A DNA stretch of 64,000 nt from Coriobacteriaceae bacterium. GTDB taxonomy: Bacteria > Actinomycetota > Coriobacteriia > Coriobacteriales > Coriobacteriaceae. The translations under genes and the position numbers were made by a program. Shown one piece after another: positions 17,083 to 26,759 of the stretch; within the stretch, counting starts at the first letter, position 1, and every line of letters starts with the position of its first letter. The notes beneath the pieces are model-generated. The model was not told the DNA's origin, made no database searches, and saw nothing but the letters and a program-made list of their open reading frames with translations. Where the stretch lies: NCBI GenBank assembly GCA_902363875.1, contig CABJBO010000001.1, positions 118,121-182,120 of the forward strand, given 5' to 3'.

Positions 17083-17150
17083 CCGGTCTCCTTTCATAGG
17101 TAACATATCATCGTGCTAGTTTACCACATGCCACCAGGCAATAAAAAACG

Positions 17151-17648
17151 TCACGAAAAGCGATGTCTGAGCGCTTCGACCACGTTGGGCGGGACAAACG
17201 TCGATACATCGCTGCCGAGTGAGGCGATCTGGCGAACGACCGAGCTCGAGATATAGCCGTACTGCGGCGCACTCATGACAAAGATGGACTCCAGCTCGTT
17301 ATCCAAGCGATAGTTGAGATCTGCCTGCTGCAGCTCGTACTCAAAGTCGGTCATGGCGCGCAGGCCCTTGACCACGGCCCCCGCCCCCTGCTCGCGAGCG
17401 AAGTCGACCAAGAGGCCGGTAAAGGGCAGGACCTCGACGCCGTCGATATCACCGAGCGCCTCGCGGGCCAGCGCCACGCGCTCATCGAGCATAAACGTGG
17501 TACCCACACCGTTTTTACCCTGCGACTCGGCAACAGCGACGATCACGCTGGGAAAGATGCGGCGGGCGCGGCGGATGACGTCGATATGGCCAAACGTGAT
17601 GGGATCGAAGGTGCCCGGGACGATCACGCGGTTGATGGTGTCATTCAT
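17151..17648 (-). CDS. coaD: Pantetheine-phosphate adenylyltransferase
   Basis: Fourth step of coenzyme A synthesis: 4'-phosphopantetheine plus ATP gives dephospho-CoA. 165 residues. Nucleotidyltransferase motif GTFDPITFGH near the N-terminus and the C-terminal ISSSVVRQIASLG motif are both present, as is the KGLRAMTDFEYELQ segment. The ATG at 17648 overlaps the rsmD stop by eight bases (ATGAATGA). The pair rsmD-coaD is a very common bacterial arrangement. The open frame extends upstream inside rsmD but without similarity. Confidence 0.97.
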   Translation of the reverse strand: MNDTINRVIVPGTFDPITFGHIDVIRRARRIFPSVIVAVAESQGKNGVGTTFMLDERVALAREALGDIDGVEVLPFTGLLVDFAREQGAGAVVKGLRAMTDFEYELQQADLNYRLDNELESIFVMSAPQYGYISSSVVRQIASLGSDVSTFVPPNVVEALRHRFS

Positions 17649-18297
17649 GGTCGTCCTCCTGAAACGTCGTGGCATCGTTGTTGTGAGCATCGGTGCCAGC
17701 GCAATCTTCCTCACCATCGTCATCGCCGACCCAACGAAGCAGGTCGACCGAGGTAATGCCGTAGCGCTTCTCGCGCACGATCTCAAAGCCTGCCGGATGC
17801 GCGCCCGCATCGGCGGCGGCATGCTCAAACAGGGCATAAGCGCCAGGTGCAAGCAGACCCTGCTGAGCCAGCTTCTGCAGCAGCTCCTCGACCGGCTCGG
17901 CACCAAAAGCATAGGGCGGGTCGAGCAGGACCAGATCAAAGGGGCCGCCCGGCACACGACCGCGCGAGGCACTCGCCAGCATGTCGCCCGCTATCACGCG
18001 CCAACGCGCACGGTCACGGCAGAGCGACTCGATATTCTTGGTAATGAGCCGCGCGGCATTCCGATCGATCTCGAACGTCGTGAGCGAGCGGGCACCACGT
18101 GAGAGCATCTCTAACCCTAAGGCACCGGAGCCGCCAAAGGCGTCCAGCACGCGGACCTCGTCCAGATCGAAGTCGAATGCCGACATGACCATAGATGCGC
18201 ATGCCTCGCGCACGCGATCGGTCGTGGGGCGGGTGACATCGCGACCACGGGGCTCCTCGATCTTACGACCGCGCCATTCGCCGCCGATGATTCTCAT
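17641..18297 (-). CDS. rsmD: 16S rRNA (guanine966-N2)-methyltransferase
   Basis: SAM-dependent methyltransferase of the small ribosomal subunit RNA. 218 residues. N-terminus MRIIGGEWRGRKIEEP and TRPTTDRVREA are family markers; SAM-binding VLDAFGGSGALGLEMLSRGA and the catalytic LLDPPYAFG (DPPY) follow. The C-terminal 20 residues are Asp/Glu-rich. The start overlaps the recG stop (ATGA) and the end overlaps the coaD start, so recG-rsmD-coaD are coupled. Confidence 0.95.
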   Translation of the reverse strand: MRIIGGEWRGRKIEEPRGRDVTRPTTDRVREACASMVMSAFDFDLDEVRVLDAFGGSGALGLEMLSRGARSLTTFEIDRNAARLITKNIESLCRDRARWRVIAGDMLASASRGRVPGGPFDLVLLDPPYAFGAEPVEELLQKLAQQGLLAPGAYALFEHAAADAGAHPAGFEIVREKRYGITSVDLLRWVGDDDGEEDCAGTDAHNNDATTFQEDDHE

Positions 18298-20471
18298 CCT
18301 CCGCTGACCTCCTTAAAAATGTGTCGATATCGCATGGCGACCGCATCGCGCAGGGGGCGCGTCGCCACGGAGTCAAGGTTGCAAGCATACCGCAAGAGCT
18401 CAACCGCGTCCAAATGGGCCCACTCGATCAGCTCCTCGTCGGCATCCAGGTCGACAAAGCGCAGGGTCACTCCGCCATGCTGGCGGTACCCCAGGATTTC
18501 GCCCTCGTGGCGCAGACGCAGGTCCATCTGGGCGAGCGTAAAGCCATCCGAGGTTTTTTCGAGCGATTGCAGGCGATCTTGTGCTGCCGAAGCGCCGCCG
18601 TTGCCCTTGGAGTGCGTCATGACCAGGCACGTGCCCGACACGCTGCCACGGCCCACGCGACCGCGCAGCTGGTGCAGCGCCGCCAAACCAAAGCGCTCGC
18701 CGTTCTCGATGACCATGACGGTGGCGTTAGGCACGTCGACGCCCACCTCGACCACCGTAGTCGAGACGAGCACGTCAATCTCGCCACGCTTAAAGGCATC
18801 GATAACCTGGTCCTTCTCCCCCGCTGGCATGCGGCCGTGAAGGCGCTCGATGGCAAGACCCGGCAACGCCAGACGCAGGCGATCGAGCTCGGTCGCCGTA
18901 TCGTGCAGCGGCACGGGGACCGTCACGCGGCCCTCGTCGTCGCGGACGATACCGGGCACGTCCTCCAGATCATCGGCCGAGTCACTCGGCTCCACGAGCG
19001 GGCAAATCACGTAGGCCTGCTGACCCTTTTCATGCGCCTCGCGGATGGCGCCATAGGCAAGGTCGCGACTCGACTCGGTAAGCACGCGTGTCGTCACGCC
19101 AGCGCCAGGGACGGGCCGATGGCGGATGATACTCGTGTCCAGATCGCCGTAGACCGAAAGCGCCAGCGTACGCGGGATGGGCGTTGCCGTCATAACGAGC
19201 AGATCGGCACCGGGGCCCTTCGCGCGCAAGGCATTGCGTTGGCCGACGCCAAACCGGTGCTGCTCATCGATGACTACGAGCGACAGATACTTAAACGCCA
19301 CGTTATCCGAAAGGACCGCATGGGTTCCAAAGAGGACGTCGAGCTCTCCGGATTCCAGCTGTGCATGGATGCGCTCGCGCTCTGCGGCCGGCGTGGCACC
19401 CGTCAGAAGCGCCCAAGACATGCCGGCCTGCGAGAGCAGAGGGCCGGTCTTATCGGCATATTGACGCGCCAGCACGCCCGTGGGCGCCATAACGCAGGCC
19501 TGTGTGCCGCTATCGGCAGCCACAGCCAGCGCGCAGGCGGCAACGGCGGTCTTACCGGTACCGACATCGCCCAGCAGCAGGCGGTTCATCACGCGCCCGC
19601 CATCGCACATATCGCGCAGGATATCCTGGAACGCGGCCTCCTGCTCGTCGCTCAGCGAAAACGGCAGGGCCTGCTTGAGCGCGGCAAGACGATCGCCCGC
19701 GGTGTGGGCATAGGGCGCCACATCGACCAGGCCGCCGTCGTTGCGCAGGCGCAGCGCCAGCTGCAGGTAGAGGCACTCCTCGTAGGCAAGCCGTGCGCGC
19801 GCGATATCGCGCTCAGCCATGCTCGAGGGAAAGTGAATTGATCGAAGCGCACGAGCATTGCTCATCAGGCGACGCTTAACGCGCAAGCGTGCGGGAATCG
19901 GGTCGAAGGGATTGCCGACGACCTCGAGCGCGCCACTTACGATGCGGCGCATCCATGCCTGGCTCACGCCGTCACTCACATAATGGACCGGCAAAATGGT
20001 GCCCGCAGCACGCCCGTCATCGAGCTTTTCAAAGTGCGGCGAGGCCATCTGCTTAAAACCGTAGGCAAACTCGACCTTGCCCATCACGGCCAGGCGGTCG
20101 CCCTGCTTAAGCTGCTGGGCAATCCAAGGCTGACGGAAAAAGGCGACCTGCAGCACGCCCGTCTCGTCAACGAGTGAGACCTCGGTCACCTGCATGCGCG
20201 GACGCGGCTTCTTTTGAACGATACGGTCGACCGTGGCGATGATGGTGCACACGGTACCGATGGGCGCCATCTCGATGGACCAGGAGCGCGTAAAGTCCAG
20301 GTATCGATGAGGGATATGCAGAAGGAGGTCCCCCACCGTCCGAATTCCCAGACGGCGAAGGGCCTCCTCACGTTTACCCGAAACATATTTGAGTCGCGCG
20401 ATATCCTCGTCGAGCGCATTGCTCTGGGCAAAGCGATCCGAGACGCGCGGCACGGAGCAGAGCTCAGACAT
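18294..20471 (-). CDS. recG: ATP-dependent DNA helicase RecG
   Basis: Branch-migrating helicase that rescues stalled replication forks and processes Holliday junctions. 725 residues. An N-terminal wedge/OB-fold domain (about 40-180) precedes the helicase core: LLLGDVGTGKTAVAA (Walker A), VIDEQHRFGVGQR (DEQH), TATPIPRTLAL, and motif VI LRGRVGRGSVSG. It follows fakA with a ten-base gap, as in many actinobacteria and Firmicutes. The longest Met start is used; AGG lies nine bases upstream. Confidence 0.96.
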   Translation of the reverse strand: MSELCSVPRVSDRFAQSNALDEDIARLKYVSGKREEALRRLGIRTVGDLLLHIPHRYLDFTRSWSIEMAPIGTVCTIIATVDRIVQKKPRPRMQVTEVSLVDETGVLQVAFFRQPWIAQQLKQGDRLAVMGKVEFAYGFKQMASPHFEKLDDGRAAGTILPVHYVSDGVSQAWMRRIVSGALEVVGNPFDPIPARLRVKRRLMSNARALRSIHFPSSMAERDIARARLAYEECLYLQLALRLRNDGGLVDVAPYAHTAGDRLAALKQALPFSLSDEQEAAFQDILRDMCDGGRVMNRLLLGDVGTGKTAVAACALAVAADSGTQACVMAPTGVLARQYADKTGPLLSQAGMSWALLTGATPAAERERIHAQLESGELDVLFGTHAVLSDNVAFKYLSLVVIDEQHRFGVGQRNALRAKGPGADLLVMTATPIPRTLALSVYGDLDTSIIRHRPVPGAGVTTRVLTESSRDLAYGAIREAHEKGQQAYVICPLVEPSDSADDLEDVPGIVRDDEGRVTVPVPLHDTATELDRLRLALPGLAIERLHGRMPAGEKDQVIDAFKRGEIDVLVSTTVVEVGVDVPNATVMVIENGERFGLAALHQLRGRVGRGSVSGTCLVMTHSKGNGGASAAQDRLQSLEKTSDGFTLAQMDLRLRHEGEILGYRQHGGVTLRFVDLDADEELIEWAHLDAVELLRYACNLDSVATRPLRDAVAMRYRHIFKEVSGG

Positions 20472-20481
20472 GGGCAGATGC

Positions 20482-22143
20482 CTACTCGATCGAGAAGATC
20501 ACGGGATAGAGCGGCTGCTCGCCACGATGGGCGTCGATCTCCAGGTCGGGCTGAGCCTCCTCGATAGCGTCGACGATCTCCTGGAAGGCTTCATCGGACA
20601 GTTCCTCGCCTGCCAGAATCGTCAGCGCGTCACCCTCCTCTTCCTCCTGCATACGGTTGATGCAGTCGAGCGTGACCTGCTTCACGTCGGAGCCGACCAC
20701 ATCGATGGAGCCGGCGATGATGCCCATGACGTCACCGGAGTGAATCGGCGAGCCGTCGGAGGCACTGGAATCGCGCACGGCACGGGTGACCTCGCCATCA
20801 CGAACCTCACTGATGGCGTCGACCATAGCGGCGACGGCATCCTCGAGCTCGGAATCGGGCAGGACCGCGAACAGCGCGGAGAAGGCCTGCGGAACGGTCT
20901 TGGTGGGAACGACGGCGACCTTCTTGTCGGTGCAGGCAGAGGCAGCGGCCTCGGCGGCCATGCGGATGTTGCCGTTGTTGGGCAGAATGATGACCGAGGT
21001 CGCGTTAACCTGGTCGACGGCGCCCAGCAGGTCTGCAGTCGAGGGGTTCATGGTCTGACCACCAGACACGATTACGTCGACGCCGAGAGACTTGAGGATG
21101 TCTGCCTCGCCGGACCCAGCGGCAACGGCGACAAAGCCCAGGGCCTTCGCGGGCTCGGCGGCCTTCTCCTGGTCCTCGTGAATCTTGGCGGTACGGTCGT
21201 GGGCCTCCATCTCCATGTTGTGGATAAAGACCTCATAGATCTGACCGAGCTGCAGCATGTGCTCGAGCACTAGGTTGGGGGTGTTGGAGTGCACATGAAT
21301 CTTGTAGTCGGGGTAGGCACCCACGAGCAGCTCGCAGTCACCCATGGAGCCCAGGAATTTAAGGCACTCGTCCTCGTCAAACGGGGCGTCGGCCTTAAAG
21401 AGGAACTCGTTGCAGTAGCGGAACTCCGAGCCCTCCCAGTCATCGTTGGCCTCGATCTCAACGCGACCGAGGGCCGCATCGCGGGCAGAGCCGGCAGAAT
21501 CAAACGTGGCGGAGAAATCCTCGACAACAGTACTGCGGCCGAGCGCAGCGGCAACGAAGTTCTCCAGGAAGATGGCAAAGCCAAAGGCGCCGGAGTCGAC
21601 CACGCCGTTCTCCTTCAGAACCGGCAGCAGGTCGGGCGTGCGGGCGACAGACTGGTAGGCCTCGACAACGATGGCATCGAGCGCGTCCTCGGCCGAGAAC
21701 TTCTTCTTTTCGCACTCGTCGGCCTTGGTCGAGACATCGCGCAGCACCGTGAGAATCGTGCCCTCGATGGGCTTACGGACGGCCTGGAAGGCGACCTTGA
21801 CGGCGCGACGGAAGGCATAGGCGATGTTGGCGGACGTGATGGGCTCATCAGCAGAGACGAGACCCTCGGCCACGCCGCGCAGGATCTGAGAGGTGATGAC
21901 GCCGGAGTTGCCGCGGGCACCCATCAGGGAGCCGTGGGTGATGGCGCCGGCGATGGCCTCCATATCGGCATCGGCGGGAAGGGCGGAAAGCTCCTTGGTC
22001 ACCGAGGCGAGCGTGAGCGACATGTTGGTACCGGTGTCGCCGTCGGGTACGGGGAAGACATTGAGCTTGTTGATCTCCTCGGCCTTGTCGGAAACAGCAG
22101 CCGCAGCGATCGGAAAACAGGTGCGAATGGTCTTTGCAATCAT
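20482..22143 (-). CDS. fakA: Fatty acid kinase FakA / DAK2-domain protein
   Basis: 553 residues. The N-terminal DhaL (DAK2) ATP-binding domain has the signature NVFPVPDGDTGTNMSLTL at about 28-45, whose aspartates hold Mg-ATP, and the C-terminal half is the DegV-partner region of FakA (YloV). In known systems FakA phosphorylates fatty acids bound to a FakB (DegV) protein for use by PlsX/PlsY; plsX lies in the same gene block. No fakB gene lies in this window. It follows the Asp23 gene and precedes recG. Confidence 0.9.
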   Translation of the reverse strand: MIAKTIRTCFPIAAAAVSDKAEEINKLNVFPVPDGDTGTNMSLTLASVTKELSALPADADMEAIAGAITHGSLMGARGNSGVITSQILRGVAEGLVSADEPITSANIAYAFRRAVKVAFQAVRKPIEGTILTVLRDVSTKADECEKKKFSAEDALDAIVVEAYQSVARTPDLLPVLKENGVVDSGAFGFAIFLENFVAAALGRSTVVEDFSATFDSAGSARDAALGRVEIEANDDWEGSEFRYCNEFLFKADAPFDEDECLKFLGSMGDCELLVGAYPDYKIHVHSNTPNLVLEHMLQLGQIYEVFIHNMEMEAHDRTAKIHEDQEKAAEPAKALGFVAVAAGSGEADILKSLGVDVIVSGGQTMNPSTADLLGAVDQVNATSVIILPNNGNIRMAAEAAASACTDKKVAVVPTKTVPQAFSALFAVLPDSELEDAVAAMVDAISEVRDGEVTRAVRDSSASDGSPIHSGDVMGIIAGSIDVVGSDVKQVTLDCINRMQEEEEGDALTILAGEELSDEAFQEIVDAIEEAQPDLEIDAHRGEQPLYPVIFSIE

Positions 22144-22170
22144 GGGTATTTGAATCTCCGTTTTCGGATG

Positions 22171-22527
22171 CTAGTTCAGACGGCTCTTGAGCGCGTCGAT
22201 GTGAATGCCGATCTTAAGGCTGGCGGGATCGATCTGGGCGATCTCCTGCAGGGTGAAGGCAACGGAGCTCGAAAGATTGTGGCAGACGGACTTCATGTTG
22301 ACGCCGTTCTCGAGCACGACGTGAAGATCGACCGTAAGGCCGTTCTCGTCGGCGGAGACAAGCACGCCCTTGCGGAGGCGCTGACCGGCAAGCAGGCGCA
22401 CGCTCTCGGCGCCCTGGAGCTGCTCAGCCATACCGACGACGCCATAGCACGTCATCGCGGCATAACCGGCAATATCGGCAATAACGTCGTTCGAGACGCT
22501 CAGGCTGCCGTTGATGGTCTCAGACAC
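22171..22527 (-). CDS. Asp23/Gls24 family envelope stress protein
   Basis: 118 residues, matching the Asp23/Gls24 (DUF322) family throughout (VIADIAGYAAMTCYGVVGMA; ENGLTVDLHVVLENGVN). Such proteins associate with the membrane or act with DAK2 proteins; the pairing with fakA (YloU-YloV order) is conserved. The start is GTG at 22527 with AAGGAG six bases upstream. About 28 bases separate it from fakA. Confidence 0.92.
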   Translation of the reverse strand: MSETINGSLSVSNDVIADIAGYAAMTCYGVVGMAEQLQGAESVRLLAGQRLRKGVLVSADENGLTVDLHVVLENGVNMKSVCHNLSSSVAFTLQEIAQIDPASLKIGIHIDALKSRLN

Positions 22528-22684
22528 AAGAATCTCCTTATCTGGTGCTCACGGCACCATGTCGTGGGAGCAATCATTGCAATATTCTACAACGACCGCG
22601 CCATGTTGAGGTGATGGGTCGCGGGATTACATCCTCGACACGAAATGTTGATATGGCAACGTTCGAGTCAAGTGGTCGCGGCAT

Positions 22685-22715
22685 GAAAAAACCCGCCGCA
22701 TAAGCGACGGGTTTT
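22685..22715 (-). terminator. Terminator after the tRNA-Asn pair
   Basis: On the minus strand AAAACCCGTCGC pairs with GCGGCGGGTTTT across a short loop, then runs into TTTTTT. It lies seven bases beyond the second tRNA-Asn. Confidence 0.85.
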
Positions 22716-22721
22716 ACAACC

Positions 22722-22796
22722 TGGCTCCCCGGGTAGGACTCGAACCTACAACAGCGCGGTTAACAGCCGCGTGCTCTACCATTGAGCTACCGAGGA
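22722..22796 (-). tRNA. tRNA-Asn (GTT), copy 2
   Basis: 75 bases including an encoded CCA. The acceptor stem TCCTCGG pairs with CCGGGGA (one G-T), the T-arm is GTAGGTTCGAGTCCTAC, and the anticodon loop CTGTTAA gives anticodon GUU for asparagine. Identical in sequence to the copy at 22831-22905. Confidence 0.96.
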
Positions 22797-22800
22797 ATTT

Positions 22801-22821
22801 AAAAGCCCAGCGGATTGGGCT
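22801..22821 (-). terminator. Small terminator between the two tRNA-Asn genes
   Basis: On the minus strand AGCCCA and TGGGCT pair around a six-base loop and are followed by TTTTAAA. It sits in the 34-base gap between the two tRNA genes. Confidence 0.55.
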
Positions 22822-22830
22822 GAGAAATTC

Positions 22831-22905
22831 TGGCTCCCCGGGTAGGACTCGAACCTACAACAGCGCGGTTAACAGCCGCGTGCTCTACCATTGAGCTACC
22901 GAGGA
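22831..22905 (-). tRNA. tRNA-Asn (GTT), copy 1
   Basis: 75 bases with encoded CCA and anticodon GUU, identical to the downstream copy at 22722-22796. A tandem duplication with a short spacer holding a small hairpin. Confidence 0.96.
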
Positions 22906-23002
22906 ATAGGTGCGTGCTCTCAAGCAACGAAGTTTATTATACGGACGATCGGGCGAAGGGCAAGAACTTTTTTGAGAAATTTTCCGACCCAACCGTTGCG
23001 GC

Positions 23003-23140
23003 AAGGAGTGTCCCAAAGTGCCGGCAAAAAAGGAACGTCCCCAACTGCCAGGTTCACTCTCATTTTGCGGGCACTCATTTAAGTCTGTCCCCAATGAGTG
23101 TTAAACGACTAGTCATTCAAGAACGTCCCCAATGACCACA
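23003..23140. repeat. Cluster of REP-like hairpins with GTCCCC loops
   Basis: Three adjacent hairpins share a loop motif but not their stems. CACTCATT (23072-23079) pairs with AATGAGTG (23093-23100) around TAAGTCTGTCCCC; GTCATT (23112-23117) pairs with AATGAC (23131-23136) around CAAGAACGTCCCC; GGCA (23023-23026) pairs with TGCC (23046-23049) around a loop with GGAACGTCCCC. The first two loops are both 13 bases. This fills the 240 bases between the tRNA genes and the rpoD terminator, where no gene is seen. Confidence 0.65.
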
Positions 23141-23143
23141 TGA

Positions 23144-23177
23144 AAGCGCCCCCAAGCGGATGTGCTTGAGGGCGCTT
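23144..23177. terminator. rpoD terminator
   Basis: AAGCGCCC.CAAGC pairs with GCTTG.GGGCGCTT around a six-base loop, 14 bases downstream of the rpoD stop on the minus strand. The stem is long enough to work in both directions. Confidence 0.8.
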
Positions 23178-23190
23178 CTTGCTTGCGAGG

Positions 23191-24540
23191 TTATGACTCG
23201 ATGTAGTCCTTCAGCTTGCTGCTGCGGCTCGGGTGGCGGAGCTTGGCCAAGGTCTTGGACTCGATCTGGCGGATACGCTCGCGCGTGACGCCAAACTCGC
23301 GGCCGACTTCCTCGAGCGTGCGGGGATGCCCGTCGACAAGGCCAAAGCGCAGCTCGATAACCTTGCGCTCACGATCGGCAAGCGAGTCGAGCACCTGAGT
23401 GAGCTGCTCCTGCAGCATGGAGAAGCTGGCGGCATCGGGCGGAACGATAGCCTGGGAGTCCTCGATAAAGTCGCCCAGCTGGGAATCCTCTTCCTCGCCG
23501 ATGGGGGTCTCGAGCGACACGGGCTCCTGCGAGATCTTCTGGATCTCGCGGACGCGGTCGGCGCTCATGTCCATCTCGGCACCGATCTCCTCAGGGGTCG
23601 GGTCGCGACCCAGGTCCTGAAGGAGCTGGCGCTGCACGCGGACGAGCTTGTTGATAGTCTCGACCATATGCACGGGAATACGGATGGTACGGGCCTGATC
23701 GGCAATGGCGCGCGTAATGGCCTGACGGATCCACCACGTGGCGTACGTGGAGAACTTGAAGCCCTTCTGGTAGTCGAACTTCTCGACGGCGCGAATCAGA
23801 CCGAGGTTGCCCTCCTGGATCAGGTCAAGAAACAGCATGCCGCGGCCGACATAGCGCTTGGCGATGGAGACAACCAGACGCAGGTTTGCGCTGATGAGTG
23901 CCTGCTTGGCTTCGAGGCCCACGTTCTCAATGCGCGTAAGACGACGCATCTCGGCACGCGTGAGCTCGAGCTCACCGGCATCGGCAGCCTCGAGCTTCTC
24001 GGTGGCCTCAAGACCGGCCTCGATCTTCATGGCCAGATCGACCTCTTCGGAGGCGGTCAGCAGATCGACCTTGCCGATCTCCTTGAGGTACATACGAACA
24101 GGATCGCCGGTCAGCATCACCGTGGAGGCATCGATGCCACGCACGCGGGAGCGTGAACGGGACGTGCGCACGGTGCGCTTCTTCTTGCTCTTGGAAGAAC
24201 CCATCTCGGCGTCGGCCTGACGGGCCATCTTGAGCTCGTGATCGTCGAGCGAGCCGGAATCGTGCTCGTCTTCGTCATCGAAATCGTCAGTATCGGTATC
24301 GTTATCGTCATCGTCGACGTCCATGGGGGCGTCGTCGTTTCCGCTCGCGGAGATAATCTGGATGCCGCTGTTGCGCAGCGCGGAATACACCGCGGTGAGC
24401 TGCTCGTCAGAAACATCGATATCCTTCAGGGCGACCTGAATCTCGTCCTCGGTTACCGAAGTCCTGTTTGAGCCGTTGCCCATGAGCTTTGCAACGTAGG
24501 ATTCCAGCCCAGTACCCGTGCTCTCAGTCTTTTTTGGCAC
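23191..24540 (-). CDS. rpoD: Primary sigma factor RpoD (SigA)
   Basis: Housekeeping sigma-70 factor, about 449 residues. A highly acidic Asp-rich linker (about 85-110) follows region 1.1, then [14 protein letters not shown] (region 1.2), region 2 with [17 protein letters not shown] and [10 protein letters not shown], region 3 and region 4.2 with the HTH and [18 protein letters not shown]. The start is probably GTG at 24540, because AAGGGAGA lies six bases upstream; an ATG at 24555 lacks any Shine-Dalgarno and overlaps it. Preceded by dnaG, the classical macromolecular synthesis order. Confidence 0.97.
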   Translation of the reverse strand: MPKKTESTGTGLESYVAKLMGNGSNRTSVTEDEIQVALKDIDVSDEQLTAVYSALRNSGIQIISASGNDDAPMDVDDDDNDTDTDDFDDEDEHDSGSLDDHELKMARQADAEMGSSKSKKKRTVRTSRSRSRVRGIDASTVMLTGDPVRMYLKEIGKVDLLTASEEVDLAMKIEAGLEATEKLEAADAGELELTRAEMRRLTRIENVGLEAKQALISANLRLVVSIAKRYVGRGMLFLDLIQEGNLGLIRAVEKFDYQKGFKFSTYATWWIRQAITRAIADQARTIRIPVHMVETINKLVRVQRQLLQDLGRDPTPEEIGAEMDMSADRVREIQKISQEPVSLETPIGEEEDSQLGDFIEDSQAIVPPDAASFSMLQEQLTQVLDSLADRERKVIELRFGLVDGHPRTLEEVGREFGVTRERIRQIESKTLAKLRHPSRSSKLKDYIES

Positions 24541-24650
24541 AGATTCTCCCTTCATAGTCCACAGGACTCAATACTTTAGCACACACATAGGCGTCTATAC
24601 CCAAAAAGAGGACTGGATATAGGCGAGAATACGCTGGTTGACCACAACAT

Positions 24651-26759
24651 CTAGGCCTGTTCGGTGCCTGCGGCCTCCAGACCGATCAAACGGAACGGGT
24701 CCGCCACGCCGCCGATAGACTTTTGCAGCTCGCGTTGACGCTGCGAATCCTGCGCGGCCTGCACGGTCAGCGCGCGACGGGCCTCATCATCGAGCGAACG
24801 GTCCTGGCGCAGCTTGGCCTGTGCGGCACGCATGCGGCGCTTGATGGTGTAGAGCTCGAGCGTATCGAGCATGAACACGATGTTCGTCTCGGTGGGGTGC
24901 TTGCTCGTCGCGGAGATGCGCCCGGCACTCACAAGCGTTGCCGCCTCGGGACACACCGAGCGCGCCGCATCCATGCAGGCTGCAGGATCGGTTCTCGGCG
25001 GAGTTGCCAGAACGGCCCATGCGATGGACTCGTGACGTGGGTCAACCCACTCGATAGAGCAGATGCGGTCGGCATACGTGCGGAACAGGTCGGGGTAGCT
25101 CGTAAGCATCGTCAACAGCTCGCGCTCCCCTGCCAAGGACTTGCGCTCAAGATCAGTAAGAACCATCGGCGCCGCCGCAGCCGGAGCGCCCGAACCATCA
25201 GTCACAGGCACAGCACCCATACCATCAGGCACATCGATCGGCGGCAGGTCGTCGACGACCTCCACGGGCGCGGCACCGTAGGCATCGAGCGGGACGTAGT
25301 CATACGGCTCTTCTTCGACCGGCGCGGACACCGGCGGCGTCGCGCCCGATGCCCAAGCACCGCGAGATGCCCCCTGCGAACCAGACGTCCGACCGCCCGC
25401 GCTACCAGAGCGCTCGGCTTGCGCCCGCTGGCGTTCATAGTTCTGCTCACGACGTCGTTCCGCATCTTCGCGCTTGGCGACATCGCGAAACACGCGACCC
25501 GAACTCGCGCGAACCGTCTCCAGATCCAAACCCAGCAGATCGGCAATCTGAATAAAGTATGTGTCGATCATATAGCTATCGCGCAGCGGATAGATAAGCG
25601 TCAGCGCATCTTCCAGCGCCTTGGCACGACCGCCCGGCGTGGTGATGTCACTCGACTCCTGCAGCGAACGGTAGACAAAGTCCATGAGCGGCTCGGCAGC
25701 GTCGATGCGCGCCTGAAGCTCCTGTCCACCATGCGCTGTGATGAACTCCATGGGGTCGTTGCCGTCGGGCAGCACCACGCAGCGCAGGTCCATCGAATCC
25801 TGCTCGATAAATTGAATCGCGCGACGGGCGGCCTTCTGGCCCGCGGCATCGCCATCGAACATATACACGATACGCTTGGCAAAGCGGGTGAGCGTCTTGA
25901 CGTGATGCTCCGTGAGCGCGGTGCCCAGCGTGGCGACAACGTTTTTGATCCCCGCCTCCCAGCAGGCGATGCAATCGGTATAGCCCTCCACCACGATGGC
26001 CGTATCCTGCGCGACGATAAACTCCTTGGCCCAGTTAAAGCCATAGAGGTTTCGCTTTTTATGGAACACGCTCGTCTCGGCGGTGTTGAGGTACTTGGGT
26101 TGGCCGTCACCCATGATGCGCCCGCCAAAGGCAATGTTGTGACCCTGCTCGTCAAAGATGGGAAACATCACGCGGTCGTAGAAGCGGTCGGCAAGCTGCC
26201 CGCGCCCGCGGCTCACGGCAACGTTGGCGTCGATCATCTCCTGCGGGGTAAAACCCGCCTGGGACAGGTGCGACACCAGCGCGTTGCGGCCCGGTGCAAA
26301 GCCCAGGCAGTAGCGGCGGCAGACGTCGCCACCCATACCACGGCTGGCAAAGTACTCGCGTGGACGGCCGTCCTTACCGCGCATAAGCATGGTGTGGTAG
26401 AACTGGGCGGTCTCGGCACACAGATCGTAGATGCGGGCACGCTTGGTACCGCGCTCGCGACGATCTCCGGTGTCATGCAGCTCAATACCCGCACGATCGG
26501 CCAAATAGCGGATTGACTCGGGAAAGCTCAGGTTCTCGCGCTTCATGATATAGGTGAAGACGTCGCCACCCTCGCCGCAGCCAAAGCAATGCCACACCTG
26601 TGTGGCAGGGATAATGTGGAAGGACGGCGTCTTTTCGCCATGAAAGGGGCAGCAACCCCAAAACTCATGGCCGCGGGGCTTGAGCTCAACCGTTTCCTGC
26701 ACGATAGCAACTAGGTCGGACGCAGCGCGTACCTGGTCTTTTTCCTCATCGCTAATCAC
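24651..26759 (-). CDS. dnaG: DNA primase
   Basis: Synthesises RNA primers at the replication fork. About 702 residues. N-terminal zinc-binding domain with CCPFHGEKTPSFHI and WHCFGCGEGG (CHC2 type), then the Toprim core with AIVVEGYTDCIACWEAG and YMFDGDAAGQKAARR, a Pro/Ala-rich linker (about 450-545) and a C-terminal helicase-binding region. The likely start is GTG at 26759 (VISDEEKDQV), which overlaps the ribF stop by eight bases; a longer frame exists to 26825 without similarity. Followed by rpoD. Confidence 0.96.
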   Translation of the reverse strand: MISDEEKDQVRAASDLVAIVQETVELKPRGHEFWGCCPFHGEKTPSFHIIPATQVWHCFGCGEGGDVFTYIMKRENLSFPESIRYLADRAGIELHDTGDRRERGTKRARIYDLCAETAQFYHTMLMRGKDGRPREYFASRGMGGDVCRRYCLGFAPGRNALVSHLSQAGFTPQEMIDANVAVSRGRGQLADRFYDRVMFPIFDEQGHNIAFGGRIMGDGQPKYLNTAETSVFHKKRNLYGFNWAKEFIVAQDTAIVVEGYTDCIACWEAGIKNVVATLGTALTEHHVKTLTRFAKRIVYMFDGDAAGQKAARRAIQFIEQDSMDLRCVVLPDGNDPMEFITAHGGQELQARIDAAEPLMDFVYRSLQESSDITTPGGRAKALEDALTLIYPLRDSYMIDTYFIQIADLLGLDLETVRASSGRVFRDVAKREDAERRREQNYERQRAQAERSGSAGGRTSGSQGASRGAWASGATPPVSAPVEEEPYDYVPLDAYGAAPVEVVDDLPPIDVPDGMGAVPVTDGSGAPAAAAPMVLTDLERKSLAGERELLTMLTSYPDLFRTYADRICSIEWVDPRHESIAWAVLATPPRTDPAACMDAARSVCPEAATLVSAGRISATSKHPTETNIVFMLDTLELYTIKRRMRAAQAKLRQDRSLDDEARRALTVQAAQDSQRQRELQKSIGGVADPFRLIGLEAAGTEQA

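Noticed and set aside
22722..23140. CRISPR-like repeats near the tRNA genes
   Set aside because: The repeated units are two tRNA genes and a few hairpins, not regularly spaced direct repeats.
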